Assembly (NCBI GenBank): GCA_013407085.1
Contig: JACCGJ010001812.1
Span: 62,001 to 126,000, forward strand
Direction of reading: 5' to 3'
Length of the DNA: 64,000 nucleotides
DNA from: Atriophallophorus winterbourni
Lineage: Eukaryota; Platyhelminthes; Trematoda; Plagiorchiida; Microphallidae
Shown here: in pieces, positions 8,876 through 21,718 of the stretch
How the letters are laid out: each line of letters begins with the position of its first letter
How positions within the stretch are numbered: the first letter of the stretch is position 1
Position numbers and translations under genes: made by a program
Notes under the pieces: model-generated
What the model saw: the letters and a program-made list of their open reading frames with translations, nothing else
The model's database searches: none
Told to the model about the DNA's origin: nothing

Positions 8876-10330
8876 GGGATGATAACTCCTATTTATAAAG
8901 GCGGTAGCGGTTCAGACACAGCAAACTATAGACCGGTTACGTTACTTCCGGTGATCTCTAAATTAATGGAATGCATTGTGACTGCGTGCATAAGAGAACA
9001 TTTTAAAAACCAAAACATTTTGACCGCAGCACAACACGGTTTTCGAAGAGATCGTTGCTGTTTATCTAACCGTCTTACAACGATCGAGGATTGGACCAAG
9101 GCACTAGACGAAGGTTTGGGTGTACATGCTTGATACATCGATATTTCCAAAGCTTTCGATAGAGTCAAAAATGACATCTTAATCCAAAAGCTCGAATCTT
9201 ATGGAATAACGGGAATATTGCTAAATTGGATAAGGGACTATCTTACTGATAGACACGTCCAAGTTCGCGTTGGCAGCACCTTATCTAGAAACATAGACGT
9301 CACGAGTGGAGTTTCGCAAGGCTCGGTGCTTGGACCTCTTCTATTCTTGGTGTACATGAACGATATAGTAGATAATATTAGATGCAACTTGATAATATTT
9401 GCCGATGATATTAAAATATGGAAACGTGTCAGGTCTGTTAATGACTGTATGGTATTACAACGGCATCTAAGCATCTTATTTCGTTGGTCTCAGTTAAATG
9501 AGTTACCATTTAACCCTGCGCAATGTAAAATGCTGCAGCTTGGGAAATCTCTGCACCACACGTATCAGCTCGACACGCAAGATCTCGTCTGGACCACAGC
9601 AGAAAAAGATCTTGGTATCTGGGTTTCGTTTAACCTCAAGCCTGGACAGCATTCCTGGATGGTGTACAATAAAGCTTGCCGTATCTTGAGTCTTCTCAAT
9701 GAAATATTTCGGATTTTTACGCCCGAAACCCTACCCCGGGTAATTAACACGTATATACGTCCTGTTATGGAATATTCCATCCAAGCCTGGGCACCGTGGC
9801 TGAGGGAGGATATCGAACTACTCGACAGGATTTATCATCGTGCTACAAAGTTGGTCTCCCGGTACAGAAATTTGCCGTTCACAAAGCGAATGTTAAAACT
9901 GAACCTACTCGATTTTACCAAACGGCGGATACGTAGTGACCTTATGTTGACCTTCAAAATCCTGCATTCTGTAAACCATCCCCTTAAACACTTGCTAAAG
10001 TCGAATGACCTTACTCGAAAACGAACACATTCAAAGGCTTTAATCATTCCGCATTCTTGATTGGATATACGTCGTAATTATTTCTCGGTAATAATTTGTT
10101 TCACTTGAAACTATTTGCCTGAAGAAATCACACCATCAGAATCTGTTGAGGTTTTCGCTTCCAAACTCGATGAGTTTATGACGGAACCATGCGGTATGCG
10201 AGTGTCACTATTGATTTTTGAGATATTTTATATATTTTTTATATGTTCCATATACCTTGTCATCCTATGATTATTGTTAAGCTTAATGCTTTTTCTACCA
10301 TAAAATTTTCTCAGTTCTGAGTTCTAAGAT
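8876..10330 (+). pseudogene. CR1-type reverse transcriptase, 5'-truncated insertion
   Basis: Plus-strand ORF2 fragment of a CR1-like element starting inside the fingers of the reverse transcriptase: MITPIYKGG, NYRPVTLLPVISKLME, AAQHGFR, then a TGA at 9,131, YIDISKAFDRV (motif A), SGVSQGSVLGPLLF (motif B), IIFADDIKIW (catalytic FADD at about 9,400) and EKDLGIWV. The main open frame, 9,218-10,060, covers 280 codons to IIPHS and then a TGA; remnants of the C-terminus (KLDEFM) continue to about 10,230. Apart from the two stops the frame is good, so this is a fairly young copy. Copy B has no insertion here: its flanks meet at about 43,600. Confidence 0.85.
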
Positions 10331-13300
10331 TCTATACGTAGCGAGTGTACAGCTTTGAAAAATTAAAAACCACACTGACATCTTTTGCAAACCATTTAGC
10401 ATTACAAAGAATTTCATGGAAGCTAACGCGATTGTCAACAGAATTCAACTCTACAATTATTTGGATGGTGCGAATATTCCATATGATAGTATGAAAATTG
10501 TCTCCATAATATAATCAAAAATTAAATAATATTGAGTTATATGCAGCATTGGAGTTTCCTTATAATAAATCTTTCTAGGAATTCATAAGGGAGTTTAAGA
10601 GGTTTTTTCTTTGATCGCATTCTGTAATCAGCTTTATTCTTCACAATTACCCTCGTACTTTGATCATTATTCCTATTTCACTAATGATTTTAGATATCTC
10701 GAAGTAATAAGCGAGAGCGTGTATACGCCACAATTATGTGCTTTCTGCTGTCACGTGAGTTTAGCCTCAGTGTTTTAATTATATATAGTTTTTTGCATTC
10801 CCTCACATAGGTATTTGTATTAGGTATGGTGTATTGAGGACAATTAATATGCATTTATTTGTGTACACGTTTTTAGCGTGTGGGCGGTTGACTAAAGTGT
10901 TGAATCGTGACGCAACCCATATGTATGTGTAAATTACTGGTGTGGCGAGATCAACGTTAGATCGAGTGCCATGAGATCTGTGTAAGCAATGCAATAGGCG
11001 TTACAACAGAGAATGCGATTTCGCAAAGATTGGCATTACGAAATCATATCCGTCACTTATAATATAACCAGAACCAAAAATTGAACCTTAATATATTACT
11101 AATCAACTATCTTAGGATCATATATTAACACGCATAACCATTCATTCAGTATTGCTCTTGAAAACTGATGCAGAAGGTAACTTTTATGCATTGATAAATA
11201 TCCTATTTCGCTATTTTGAACGGGCTCAGTAGTGTATAATTCGCTCTCCCAATTAACAGCATTAGCAAGCATTATTCATTATTACAAGGTCACCCTGAGC
11301 GTAGTAGTTCGAATGCCTTCCAAATTCTAACGTTTATCAATCGAGATTTGCAAACATATTCTAAACAACATTAAGTTTTTTATCATTGATTGCGAATCAG
11401 AACGAATAGTCAATAGACGTTATTATATGATAAATATAATTTTCAACTTCCACAAGCTACGTTAATCCAGTTTTAAGATCAGTTGGATAATTGAATTTAA
11501 CGTAGTATGAAGTTCATCAATCCAAATTTCTTTTCTCCATAGAAAGTGCTACATTGTTCGACCGTTGACAAAAACATTAAACGTGGTGTAATCATGTAAA
11601 AATTATTATTTTCCTAAAACATGTGCGACTGCCATACATAATTTGAAGTAGCAAAGTGATTTATCAATGATATGATGATATGATTGACACTAACCTTTAT
11701 CAAAACACAAGAGAATGATCCGCATAAAAGTCAAATGATGACAATCATGAAGGGATATTAATTCGGGTTTTAAAAAGATTGTATTAGAACGGTTTACGTG
11801 GAAACATCCACGGAGTTATTGAAAAACGGAAAACGTTAATTGATATCGATTGATATGCTATTCATCAAGGTCGGTTTAACGATCCTTGATTTGTGAAGGT
11901 TTGACACATTGGCTCGAAATCGATTACCAAGTCAAACGGAAGTGACAACCGGAACAAACATGATTCAGATCAGTATGGTGGTGGTTTCTTTATTTGCCTA
12001 TATAGGTAGACGGATGTTTTTTATTTGTTGTGCGTAATAGACACGCTTAAACAAATATCTATCCTTTCTATTCGTGGGGGCACGAGAATAGCGTTAGATG
12101 CAATCGATATGTGTGTGTGTGTGTAAAACGCGAGCTAACATGATTAATTTGCAGTGTCCTTAAACCAGCGAAAACGTAGGGACATTAAAAAAGATTACGC
12201 GATATGGTCTCGAATAACCCGATGTATTCGCTACCGGCTCCCCCCACTATCTACTTCAGAACGTCCTCATGGTAAATAACAGAAACGATAACACAAATTA
12301 TCCATGTAGCCTTCTTTCACGATCGGATGCAGATGAAAATAGGTGGTCTCAACGATTATGTGAATAATTTTGCTAAGCAGGATAGGTCCTATTCTTCCCA
12401 GCATATATGGGGATATAATTGTTGTTGAAGATCAGTGTGAATAAATGAAATCAACTAAATCAGATCCTTTTACACTTCCTTAGGATCAAATTTGTTTATG
12501 AACATGAGGTTTATCAGTTTACATTTACTGAAATTGCATAATGGATATTCCTTGCTTGTCACCGAAGATTCATGCATCACATATCAATTACCATTTAGCA
12601 TATTCTAAAGCATGAACCACTTAACATCAGCATATTTAATATTAATAAGTTCAGTAAATTCAGATAAAATCATTAACGCCGTTTGAATCAATTTGCAAAT
12701 CAAAAGTAAACGCAACTGAAATGAACCAATGAAACATTAGTAATGAATTTTTATATTTTTTTCGAAAATATAAATACCAATGCATATGTTGTACAGTCGA
12801 CCTCATGGAATACTCATATATTATTTTAATTATTTTTTGCTATGCTGTGGAAAATGAAGCTTACTATAGTAAGTGAAACCAAGCATTGATCTAATTAGAT
12901 CAACTATGTAAATCATTAATCTAAATCAGGACTGTGCCATTCTGATGAACAGTGACATTCAAATATAAATATGTTCAACGGAATACTAAATTCGCTATTT
13001 TTGGACCTTTCCATCGTAAACTCTGCGCGTTTAAATTGCGCTTACACGAAATTTACCGTGCATTTTGCACCAAATACAACATTAACCCAACAGAAATTCC
13101 GATATTGTAAAATAAAATTATCAATGACATATTTTTTGTTGAAATGTGCTTTTAATATCCCGAATCTAAATCTTGAATAAAATATTAGTATTGAATGAAA
13201 CAGGAACTAAGTTTAATTGTAACATTTATTATCCTGCAAATTCGCAATCTTCAGACGTTTCGTGTATAATAAATTTTAAATTGACCATCGGCTTATAATT

Positions 13301-14002
13301 ATTATCAAATTAATTCAGTTGCTCTAGGTAAGTAATTTGATGTTGCTGAATATTTATACATCGTAAATGTCAGTATCAGACAAATATTTTGGATATATTT
13401 TAATTCTAAAATGCAGGTCGAATTGGCAGTATTTATCCATTGTAAATAGTGAAGTTTCCATCATATTTATTCAAAAGATCCAAGTGCAATTTCTGTAGAA
13501 TGCGAAATGCGAGATGCGATTATATAGTTCGTAATAAATGAATAGTTGATTTTAAATTTAATCGTAATATCTCTCTCGAAATAAGGATGTAATAATTCGG
13601 AGTTATACCCAGAGTGTGAGTTAAATCCAGTAAATTCTATTTCACAAATAAATTCACGAGCCCGAAATAGTAAATATCGAAATTAATGAATTTGCCCATA
13701 TTTTTGCCTAAAATGTAGCAAATTGAAAATGAAATAATTTTTAATTTACAAATTGTCAAAAATGAGTTAAATGATTAAATAACTTTCAGGAAAAACTGAT
13801 AAAACAAACTGGAGTTTGCAACCTACAATACCAAATTTAGCCCTATTAGATTTTAATATTAGTCAACTTAATTCTCTGTTTAGTTACAATTTGTTTAGTG
13901 AATGCATGTTACGATTTAATTTTGCAAAATTCATTTCCTTTTATTTGATCTCTGTAATCAATACTATATTAAATGTGTGTGTATTAAAATTATGTGATCT
14001 AA

Positions 14003-14006
<4 letters not shown>

Positions 14007-14039
<33 letters not shown>
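14007..14039. repeat. (AT)n microsatellite
   Basis: About 16 AT units. Copy B has no such tract at the matching place; there the RTE insertion at 52,196-56,352 lies in its stead. Confidence 0.9.
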
Positions 14040-14040
<1 letters not shown>

Positions 14041-15040
14041 CTATATATCTTTATAAACCTCAATTGATATCGTTGCAACGAATAACGTGATATATTAAAA
14101 TCTCAGTAATGCATTATAGAGATAACGTGATCAAATTATTCTGGGGTTTGAATGGATACATTAAAACTTCGATTAATTTATTTAGCTTTTTAAATTTTAT
14201 TTTTTAAGTTGTTTAAAAATGCAATATGCAATCTGCAAACTAACGATAATCACCATTGATTATCTTGAATTTGATTTCGATTACCGAGACATACTGAGAA
14301 ATTCAGATCTCTATAACAATTTCGAACTTTTTTTGTAAACAAAACATACCGATCATTAATGTTCACAATTATTAAGCAATCACTATTTTAGCTGGGTGTC
14401 TGCAATTAATCAAAATATTATTGAACCAAGGCTTTGCAACTTGCCTTAGAATTGAGCATTTGTTTTTTTATTCTAAAGGTTCTTTATATTACCCTCACAA
14501 AAATCACATAATCATGCGATTTCGGTTAAACCGCGTACTTGGGCTTAGCTAATATTCACTTATAATTATTCTCTTAAAGATCCATTGGATTGTGGTAACT
14601 TCACCATTGGTACGGAATATTGTCTTATAACCTAACAAGCACATTTACATTTTGTGTAATAAGATATAAACCCAACCTTTAGATATATTTAATGTTGTTA
14701 AGATATAATATCAATAATTTGGATCAGAATAGATTATAAATACTTGACCGGTATCCCTCTCCATTCCGCTTTAATGGGCATAAATTACCTGTGCCCATGG
14801 AGATAATTCGTCGAATTTCTTAATACAGCTATTGATGATAGCAGTTCCATACTTGGAAAACTTTTGTATAGCAATTTAGTCTCACATCGAAACACATCTT
14901 GTTTTAAGTCTTTGGATCGAAACTGCAACATCAACGTTAGCACCAATAGAATTAAAAAAATGTTCTCAAGACGTACTAATCAAAGAAGCCTTCTGGAGTA
15001 GTTTTAATGAGGAGATCGTTGCCAAAGTTATTCTCCAAAG

Positions 15041-15069
15041 TGATTCAAAGTGATTCAAAGTTGTAATGG
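15041..15069 (-). mobile_element. minimal CR1 3'-tail stump
   Basis: Contains two GATTCAAAGT units followed by TGTAATGG, nearly identical to the 3' terminus of the CR1 copies at 37,908 and 36,391. The matching stretch of copy B (57,345-57,385) lacks it. It appears to be a CR1 insertion truncated to about 30 bases. Confidence 0.5.
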
Positions 15070-17035
15070 GCCAATATAAAAGGTTCAAGTAAGAGATCGA
15101 TTTCTTAAAACACGAAAAAAATATGAAAAAAACAAAATTCTCAGTCGACGTTTAAAGGATATGGACTGTGTTATGAAGCAAACGTTTTATGTGTAATCCA
15201 AGCAGTACATACCTATATTCTGAGTTTCATTGTGATGCCTAATAACCTACAGAATTCCTTTTGATTTCGCTTCGAGAATGTATTACTCTACACAAATTTT
15301 GTTCTCAGTAAAACTCTTCCCCGAGAATCGCTATTGGGTTAAAGGTAAATTATTATTCTTCACAAAGTATGTTAATATATTCCAAAGATAAATTCCATAT
15401 ATTATCAAACAGCGGCTGGAATTGTAAATGGCAAGTTTTTTGATATTGTCAAGAACAGCAAGATAGAAACATCTAAATAACATTAAAAGAACAAAACTAT
15501 TTTATTTTTTGTCTCAAGCATTTTATATTAAACAAAGTTACTAATGCGATTTCTGCTTTCCTTGTCTCATCGAATTAATATTTCAAGCAAACATTAGTAT
15601 TGAAATTTTTAATGAAAGCCTACGTCGTTAAATCCAAGAATTCTCGTGATTAAAGGAAAAAGAGAACCACAATGGCACTTATAATACTGAGAACTGATTT
15701 TCTATTTCGAATATATCGATGAATACAATATGTACGATGAGAAATTATGGCAAGGGGTTAGAATCAGTTTATAACAGTTAAATGTGGAAAATCACTAAAT
15801 ATCCATTCCATAAAAACATATGATCTCAATGATGCGGATATCTTTTATTACATTATGTTCAGTTAATCCATCGTACAAATGTGAGTTTGAAATTTTTTCT
15901 GTAACTGCTCAAAATTTTGCTATAAAAAATAAAAATCATTCATTTTATTGATATCATAGATTACAATCTCGAGGAATAAATTTTAATATGCATGTATATA
16001 AATATAGATCTAACTAGATTTAATATGTGGCTCCATACATTCATTTTCATTAAATATCATAATTAATTAATTGCAGAATTTTGTACTGATGGAATATTTT
16101 ATATTGATTTTTCTGTTGTTTTTGGTTTCCTACATTCGATTATGCTAGGTTTACTTTTTTGAAATCCTAACATTTATTCCGAACTATTGTAAATATTCTG
16201 TTTCTTAACAATATTACGATTTAATCCGTATCAACCATCCGAAGTTTTACGGATTCGTGATGGTTTTCGCGGCTTTACGTGCTTGTGTTTTTCTGAAAGT
16301 GGGTTTTCTCCTTATAATCCAAACACATATATTCGGTTTTCACACTAGCGCACTCCATGTGTGTATATTCTGTAGAAATACTAAAAATTCATTGCAGTGC
16401 ATATTTATCTTGCTGAACAGATATGAATTTATTGATAGATAACAGCTTCATATTTCTTTCACTCATCATGAAACATTTATCTCAATATTAAATTAAAGTA
16501 ATTGCGAAGATGCCTTGGAACGATGAAGGTAAATGTGGTTTATAATTTGTCAAAAAATGACGCGGTGGCGTGTCACTTTGATATGTTCATTGAGTTAACT
16601 CGTATGAAATTGAACATTATCGGTTATGGTACAACGATGCGGATGCTCTGAACAGTCCGAAACAAACACAGTACTAGTTTCGTCATTTCGTTGCACCGAA
16701 CCATGATTCAAGTAATTGACGAAAAACCTAAGTGGTGTTTTGTTAGCCTCATTTCGTCTATAACTCCAATTATTGTTGATCACAAAGCCTTGAACGAAAA
16801 CTATCATCAGATTCTTTATGTAGTTATTATATGCTATCAGAAAATGTATTGTTACCGAGTGAAATTATTTTTAAAGTTCTGTGACGAACGTTTATGTTGA
16901 AACATATTGTTTTGGCCTTAATATACTCAAAATGATCAAACTATTTGTTATACGCACGTAGTTGGAAAGCCTTTATCTAATATACAAAACAGACCGACTT
17001 TTTTCCAAGCGTGTTCATACTTGTAGTCAGTTTTA

Positions 17036-17143
17036 GTTGCGAATGCAGATCCTGATCTTACTGTCCCTATCTGATGAGTGCAAACAACACGAAACCGGTC
17101 GTTTGGTGTGTGTGATGGAACTGCGTGCAAATGAGCATTTTAG
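17036..17143 (+). mobile_element. short hammerhead-bearing element, ~108-bp copy
   Basis: Lies between TTTTAG repeats (about 17,029-17,034 and 17,138-17,145). The matching place in copy B, about 60,000-60,010, goes straight from the left to the right flank. Related sequences are at 50,156-50,441 and 58,562-58,723. Contains an intact-looking hammerhead core. No coding sequence. Confidence 0.65.
17065..17107 (+). ncRNA. hammerhead ribozyme, canonical core
   Basis: CTGATGA at 17,071-17,077, stem II GTG (17,078-80) with CAC (17,088-90) around CAAACAA, GAAA-C at 17,091-17,095, then CGGTC ending in a GTC cleavage triplet at 17,098-17,100. Stem III would be minimal, as in ribozymes of PLEs and retrozymes. 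Stem I, CCCTAT (17,065-70) with GTTTGG (17,101-06), has two mismatches; the related copy at 50,222 has GTGGGG, which pairs fully. Self-cleavage after position 17,100 is a prediction. Confidence 0.65.
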
Positions 17144-20100
17144 TTTTCCCGCCTTGCGAACCGCTTCGATGGAAATATGAATCTAAGAAACATCTAAATT
17201 TTATGCGTACAACTTATGGGTTTGTCATCATCCAACATCATCCAACATAAATATTGAATCTGATACGAAGGCGATCGCCGTCATCTTCATATCGCGCGTA
17301 ATCTACGTTCAGCATATTAAATGATTTGTCTTTTCCATGAATGAATACTAATGAGTTCTCTAGTATCAAGTAATACTAATAGTATCCATCATTTCTCTGA
17401 ATGTTACAAAAACATTCTTCTTCTTTTTATATATTCAAGACGCGATTTAATTTTTAGTGATCGTGATTAGATTAAGGCATTTGATGACTTTTTAGATGAT
17501 ATATTTGATGACGCTATGTAGCATTCGACTTTTTTGTAACAGCCCTAATTGGAATATTAAGAATCTTTGTTCGTGAGTATCTGATGTTTGCAATTCAGTT
17601 AAACCAATGTGGTAATTAAATGTCATGGTAATTCTGGATATAAATTTGGTGTTAATTAAAACTGTTATGTAGTGGGAACAACATCAATTTAGTTGTGTAT
17701 ATTAATGGTGAGATGAAGCGGTAAGCGGATAAAACTAAAATGAACGCAATTATTTAGGTACTTTTTATCCATAGTACTACAAATTTATATACGTCACGTT
17801 AGCTTCAATGAAGCTTTTATGCTAACCAAAAATGTTAGGCCAACATTAAATATAAAATTTAAACATTCTAAATGAAATGTTTTCATGATTTTACATCAAG
17901 TCTTGCAACACATTCGTAGAAAAAATACAAAGAATGATCTTATGGACATCAAGCATTAACCAAGAATCAATGTCGTATGATATTGCTTAAGATGGATCGG
18001 TTGGTATCGATTTAGGCCAAAGCAACGAGATTTCATGAACTAATCGTTTCTGAACTCATATTTCTAATGTTTGATTCTGATCAGAAAATGTTTAACATTT
18101 TTATAGAAAACATATTGCATAGATTGAATTTCAATACAGAAAAGAATATTAATCATTCTAATCAATGGTTTTCTTGTCTAAAATTTGAATATATCTTCTA
18201 TTTCATCGATATCTTCGTACAAGTTTATTTTACGGCATGTAAAGTTGCTAGTAACTTTTGTTGTGTCAATCTGAATAAAAGTGGCTTCCAATGAAAACTT
18301 CTTTACACATTTTCATTTTCATTGTTCAATTGAACGCATCAGTTGATATGGGTACATTAAATACTGAATCTAAATTTTCTGACACCAAATTATGATTTGT
18401 CTGTATGAAACCGGTGCGTAATATAAATATGAATGTATTTTAACGCCCCAAATCTTATCATTACTACTCCCATTAGGAATCAACTGCGTGGCATTGTATA
18501 AAAGCCGAATTTATTCAATATGGTATCCAAACAATCTGAAAATATCAAAACTTATATCAAATTTTCTAAACCATATTGAAATAAAGTTAAGCAACAACAA
18601 TTGTTTCATGAATTAAAGTTCTCGTGTACTTATACCGACTAATAAATCCAGTTTTACTTTAAAAATTTGATTTATATTTATAGGAAAGTATCAAGTATTG
18701 GCTCTGCAGTTGTACGCTGAGGATTGCAAAATGTACACTTTCTAGGGTACGCAAAATTACACACTTTTGATGGTTTGATCGAAATTATATTTGATTTAAT
18801 TCCACCAGCTATAATATTCGCGACATTTAGCAAAATCATTGCAGAATTGGAAAAATATAACCACATGTAAAATAAACCTGATGGAAACAAACAGTCAGAA
18901 AACGTTTATAGAGTGTACAAGACGGAGACGTCATCACCACAATGTATTACTCGTAAAAGTCTTAATGAAAAAATACTGTTCGTATTATAAGATATCGATG
19001 GAACATTACAATTGTTTGATGGTGCAATCATTCACAACCATGTTTGAATTTATGCGCACTTTATAAATTTAAGTATTTGGGACGTTGTGTTATTTAGTCA
19101 ATTCGGTTAAGGATCTAAATAATCTTGAAATTAGCAGCCAAGCTGGTTTTGAAGTTCAGTTAATAACGATAATCTTTGCTTTCAGTCAATTTAATATCTT
19201 ACGATAATATAATATCTTCCAATATTCGTGGTAGTAAATATATAAATGTTTTGTGTTATACATTACACAACCCAAAATATTCAAGTATTCGGAAACGTTG
19301 CATGGATCGATTTTAAAAGTGAGAACGCTTCAAAGCGTCACTGGATTAGAGTCTAAATGACATTGTAAAAATAATACTATACTTTATTTATGCTTCTATG
19401 GGGATCCACGTCAAGCTTAGAGTTCAAAATATACATGCCCATGGGGCGAATCTTGATTTTTGTGTGCTAAATGGCAATTTATTTGCAGCCAACCAACGAA
19501 GCAGGCATGCAATCGAAATCCCTTTTTAATTTCTCAGTTTATTGGAGTTGAAATTTCGATTACAGTTGCGAACGTTTCACTTGCTATTAGCAGATTCCAA
19601 TCAATAATATACACTATAAGAGCGTTCTGAGCACATATCATTTCGGGACTCCGTTGGTTCATATTATCATCTTTGAAAGAAGACGGTTCACCAAAACACT
19701 CATTTCAGTGAGGAGAAATGTTTTCAAAATACATAGTAACTCCATGCTATAATCGACTTTACGATTTTTATTTCAAATATTCCTTCCAGTTAGATGGATG
19801 AAAATCGGTGGCACATTTTCAGGTGAATTTTTGATACAAATTCAGATGTTAGATTATTCATATAACTTACACTTGTCCCATCAGTTCCAGGATCTACTCC
19901 TAGCCGTCAATGGAGTTGTGAGTTGATTATTTCGTTGGTATTAATATCGGTTTTTAACCAAATAAATCACAATTTGCGTGAGAACATTAATTTATATATG
20001 AGTGCTTCATTATTGCTCTCAACATGGCAAGTTATTATCCAGCTGTAACATTGTAGCTGAACTTTTATCAAACATTTAATATACTGAAATTCTTCATTTT

Positions 20101-21394
20101 GCCCATGAATATTCTCTCAGTCGAATACAAGGAAGAAGATCGTAAGTGACTTCGATAATTGAAATTATGCATCTACATTTCGTTTCGAAAGATCGACTCA
20201 TAAATATTTGTCTATTATTATTAAATAATTTCTCGCATTAATATGATATATATATATATATTTCTCATCTACAGCTGGCAAATAATGATCAGTTATTTTA
20301 TAAATTGACAGAAGAAACCAATATATATTTGGGTAAATTTCCCGTATTCGACTTCTCTCTGATTACTTTTGGAAATAATTTCATCACATCGATTGTCACT
20401 GATGCATTGTTAGAATATTTCATCATTAGTTCAATTAATATATTTACTGGACCATAATTGATGACAAATATGTTGAAAGTTTTCACTTTTATAGCAATCA
20501 TTCAATCATCTAGAACGTCAGGCTTTCAGCGGCGTGAATTTTGAAAGTTGAATTTCGATCAGTGTAGTGCAATCCATAAACGATTCATATTCACATTGAT
20601 TCACACTGAAAAATTAAATAATTTTTTACCTGTTATCAAACGTTTATGAGTTTTGGAGTCACATGTTACGTTCTTTATCCTAACAATGACAAAATTAGCC
20701 TCAAACTTATCGAGATCAGAAAGTATTCAAATTATGTTGATTAGTTTGATCATTCACTAATATAGTATTTTCATAACCCCAAGCATACCAATATATTTAA
20801 CCTAATATTAAAGTGACCGTAGCGTTTGGGGAATTCAACAGTAAGTCACGCAATTTGAAATTTAAAATTTTTCCTTAGATGTGATTCAAATTAAAAGGTT
20901 GAAATGGTTTTCTTATTTTACACATAAATGCAAACAATTTCACGGATAATTGAAAAAATCGCAAATCTTATCTTTATTTCTTAACTAAGTTGTAGATATT
21001 CACTCGGAAAATATGACTCAGAAAATTTATTAACACTATCATCAATTTGATTATTTTATATCATACACATCTTCCATTTATGTTCGATTAAAACCAAGAA
21101 TACTAACAACAAAAACGCTAATATATAAAATCAATTCAATTTGGATGGTCTAAAAAGCATATATTGTTGCATAAAACCACTGACTAATATTTAGCAATCG
21201 AAGGTTGGATATGGTTGCTTACTGATGCAATTTGCGCCTTAGGGATATTGAGCGTGATTTACAAATTTTGAAGCGAAATACTAAGTTTGCAGTATTAGCG
21301 AATTTTGTCTGATCTTTCATTCATATGCTTGCATTTCGCTGCCATCAAATTTCATATGTGAGCGTAAGTTTACATTGCAGAACATTGTATACTA
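17144..21394. other. AT-rich non-coding DNA
   Basis: Copy A homology to copy B ends near 17,870; beyond that the sequence is unique in the window. Short frames such as 18,067-18,294 and 18,678-18,890 have no recognisable content. An AT microsatellite lies at about 20,245-20,262. Confidence 0.6.
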
Positions 21395-21718
21395 TTATCT
21401 ACTTTTCAAAGCTGTGAGGAAGTGAATGAAACGCTTTTGATAATGATCTTTATTTGATAATTTACGTTCTATATTTATTTCAAAATCGTCTGTATACTGT
21501 ATGAAAAGATGTTTGACGCCCAGGACATTGTTTGCATTATCTGAGCAAGTTATCGCAACGTCTTTCAGCAGTGCCAGATGTGCCAAACACCCGCAGCACA
21601 TTGACATCAATTGCATCTCTACCGATGGCTGGTATGTTTCAAGTTTGCGTTCAAAATTATCATATGATATTTTTCTACTCCTGTTTCTCATACTTCCATG
21701 AACTAGTCTGTGAACCAC
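21395..21718 (-). CDS. unidentified open frame, possible exon
   Basis: A 107-codon open frame on the minus strand in a patch that is visibly richer in G and C than its surroundings (about 21,500-21,720). The encoded sequence includes MCCGCLAHLALLKDVAIT and NANNVLGVKHLF. I do not recognise it. An overlapping plus-strand frame (21,532-21,774) is also open, so the strand is uncertain. The methionine at 21,718 need not be a true start. It could be a host exon, a decayed transposon piece or chance. Confidence 0.2.
   Translation of the reverse strand: MVHRLVHGSMRNRSRKISYDNFERKLETYQPSVEMQLMSMCCGCLAHLALLKDVAITCSDNANNVLGVKHLFIQYTDDFEINIERKLSNKDHYQKRFIHFLTALKSR

Larger units (their letters stand above)
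10331..17035. other. AT-rich non-coding DNA, copy A of the duplication
   Basis: No gene recognised on either strand. Short frames at 12,971-13,180, 13,816-14,067 and 16,257-16,442 are not conserved as proteins in copy B and are called chance. Contains a (GT)n stretch near 12,111-12,123. Matches copy B from 43,660 to 60,000 with the insertions listed separately. Confidence 0.7.
5259..17870 (+). repeat. segmental duplication, copy A
   Basis: Collinear with 39,930-62,575. Anchor pairs (A/B): 5,262/39,928; 6,600/41,740; 6,850/43,150; 7,090/43,380; 8,755/43,535; 10,371/43,672; 10,880/48,460; 11,330/48,855; 12,243/50,520; 12,838/51,095; 14,095/56,390; 15,800/58,520; 16,257/59,155; 17,220/60,068; 17,757/62,462. 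Insertions private to A are at about 7,206-8,747, 8,860-10,330, 15,041-15,069 and 17,036-17,143. By eye the copies differ at a substantial fraction of sites, so the duplication is not recent. Confidence 0.9.

Noticed and set aside
13816..14067. 83-codon frame in copy A as a gene
   Set aside because: Its end is the (AT)n microsatellite and the frame is not kept in copy B.
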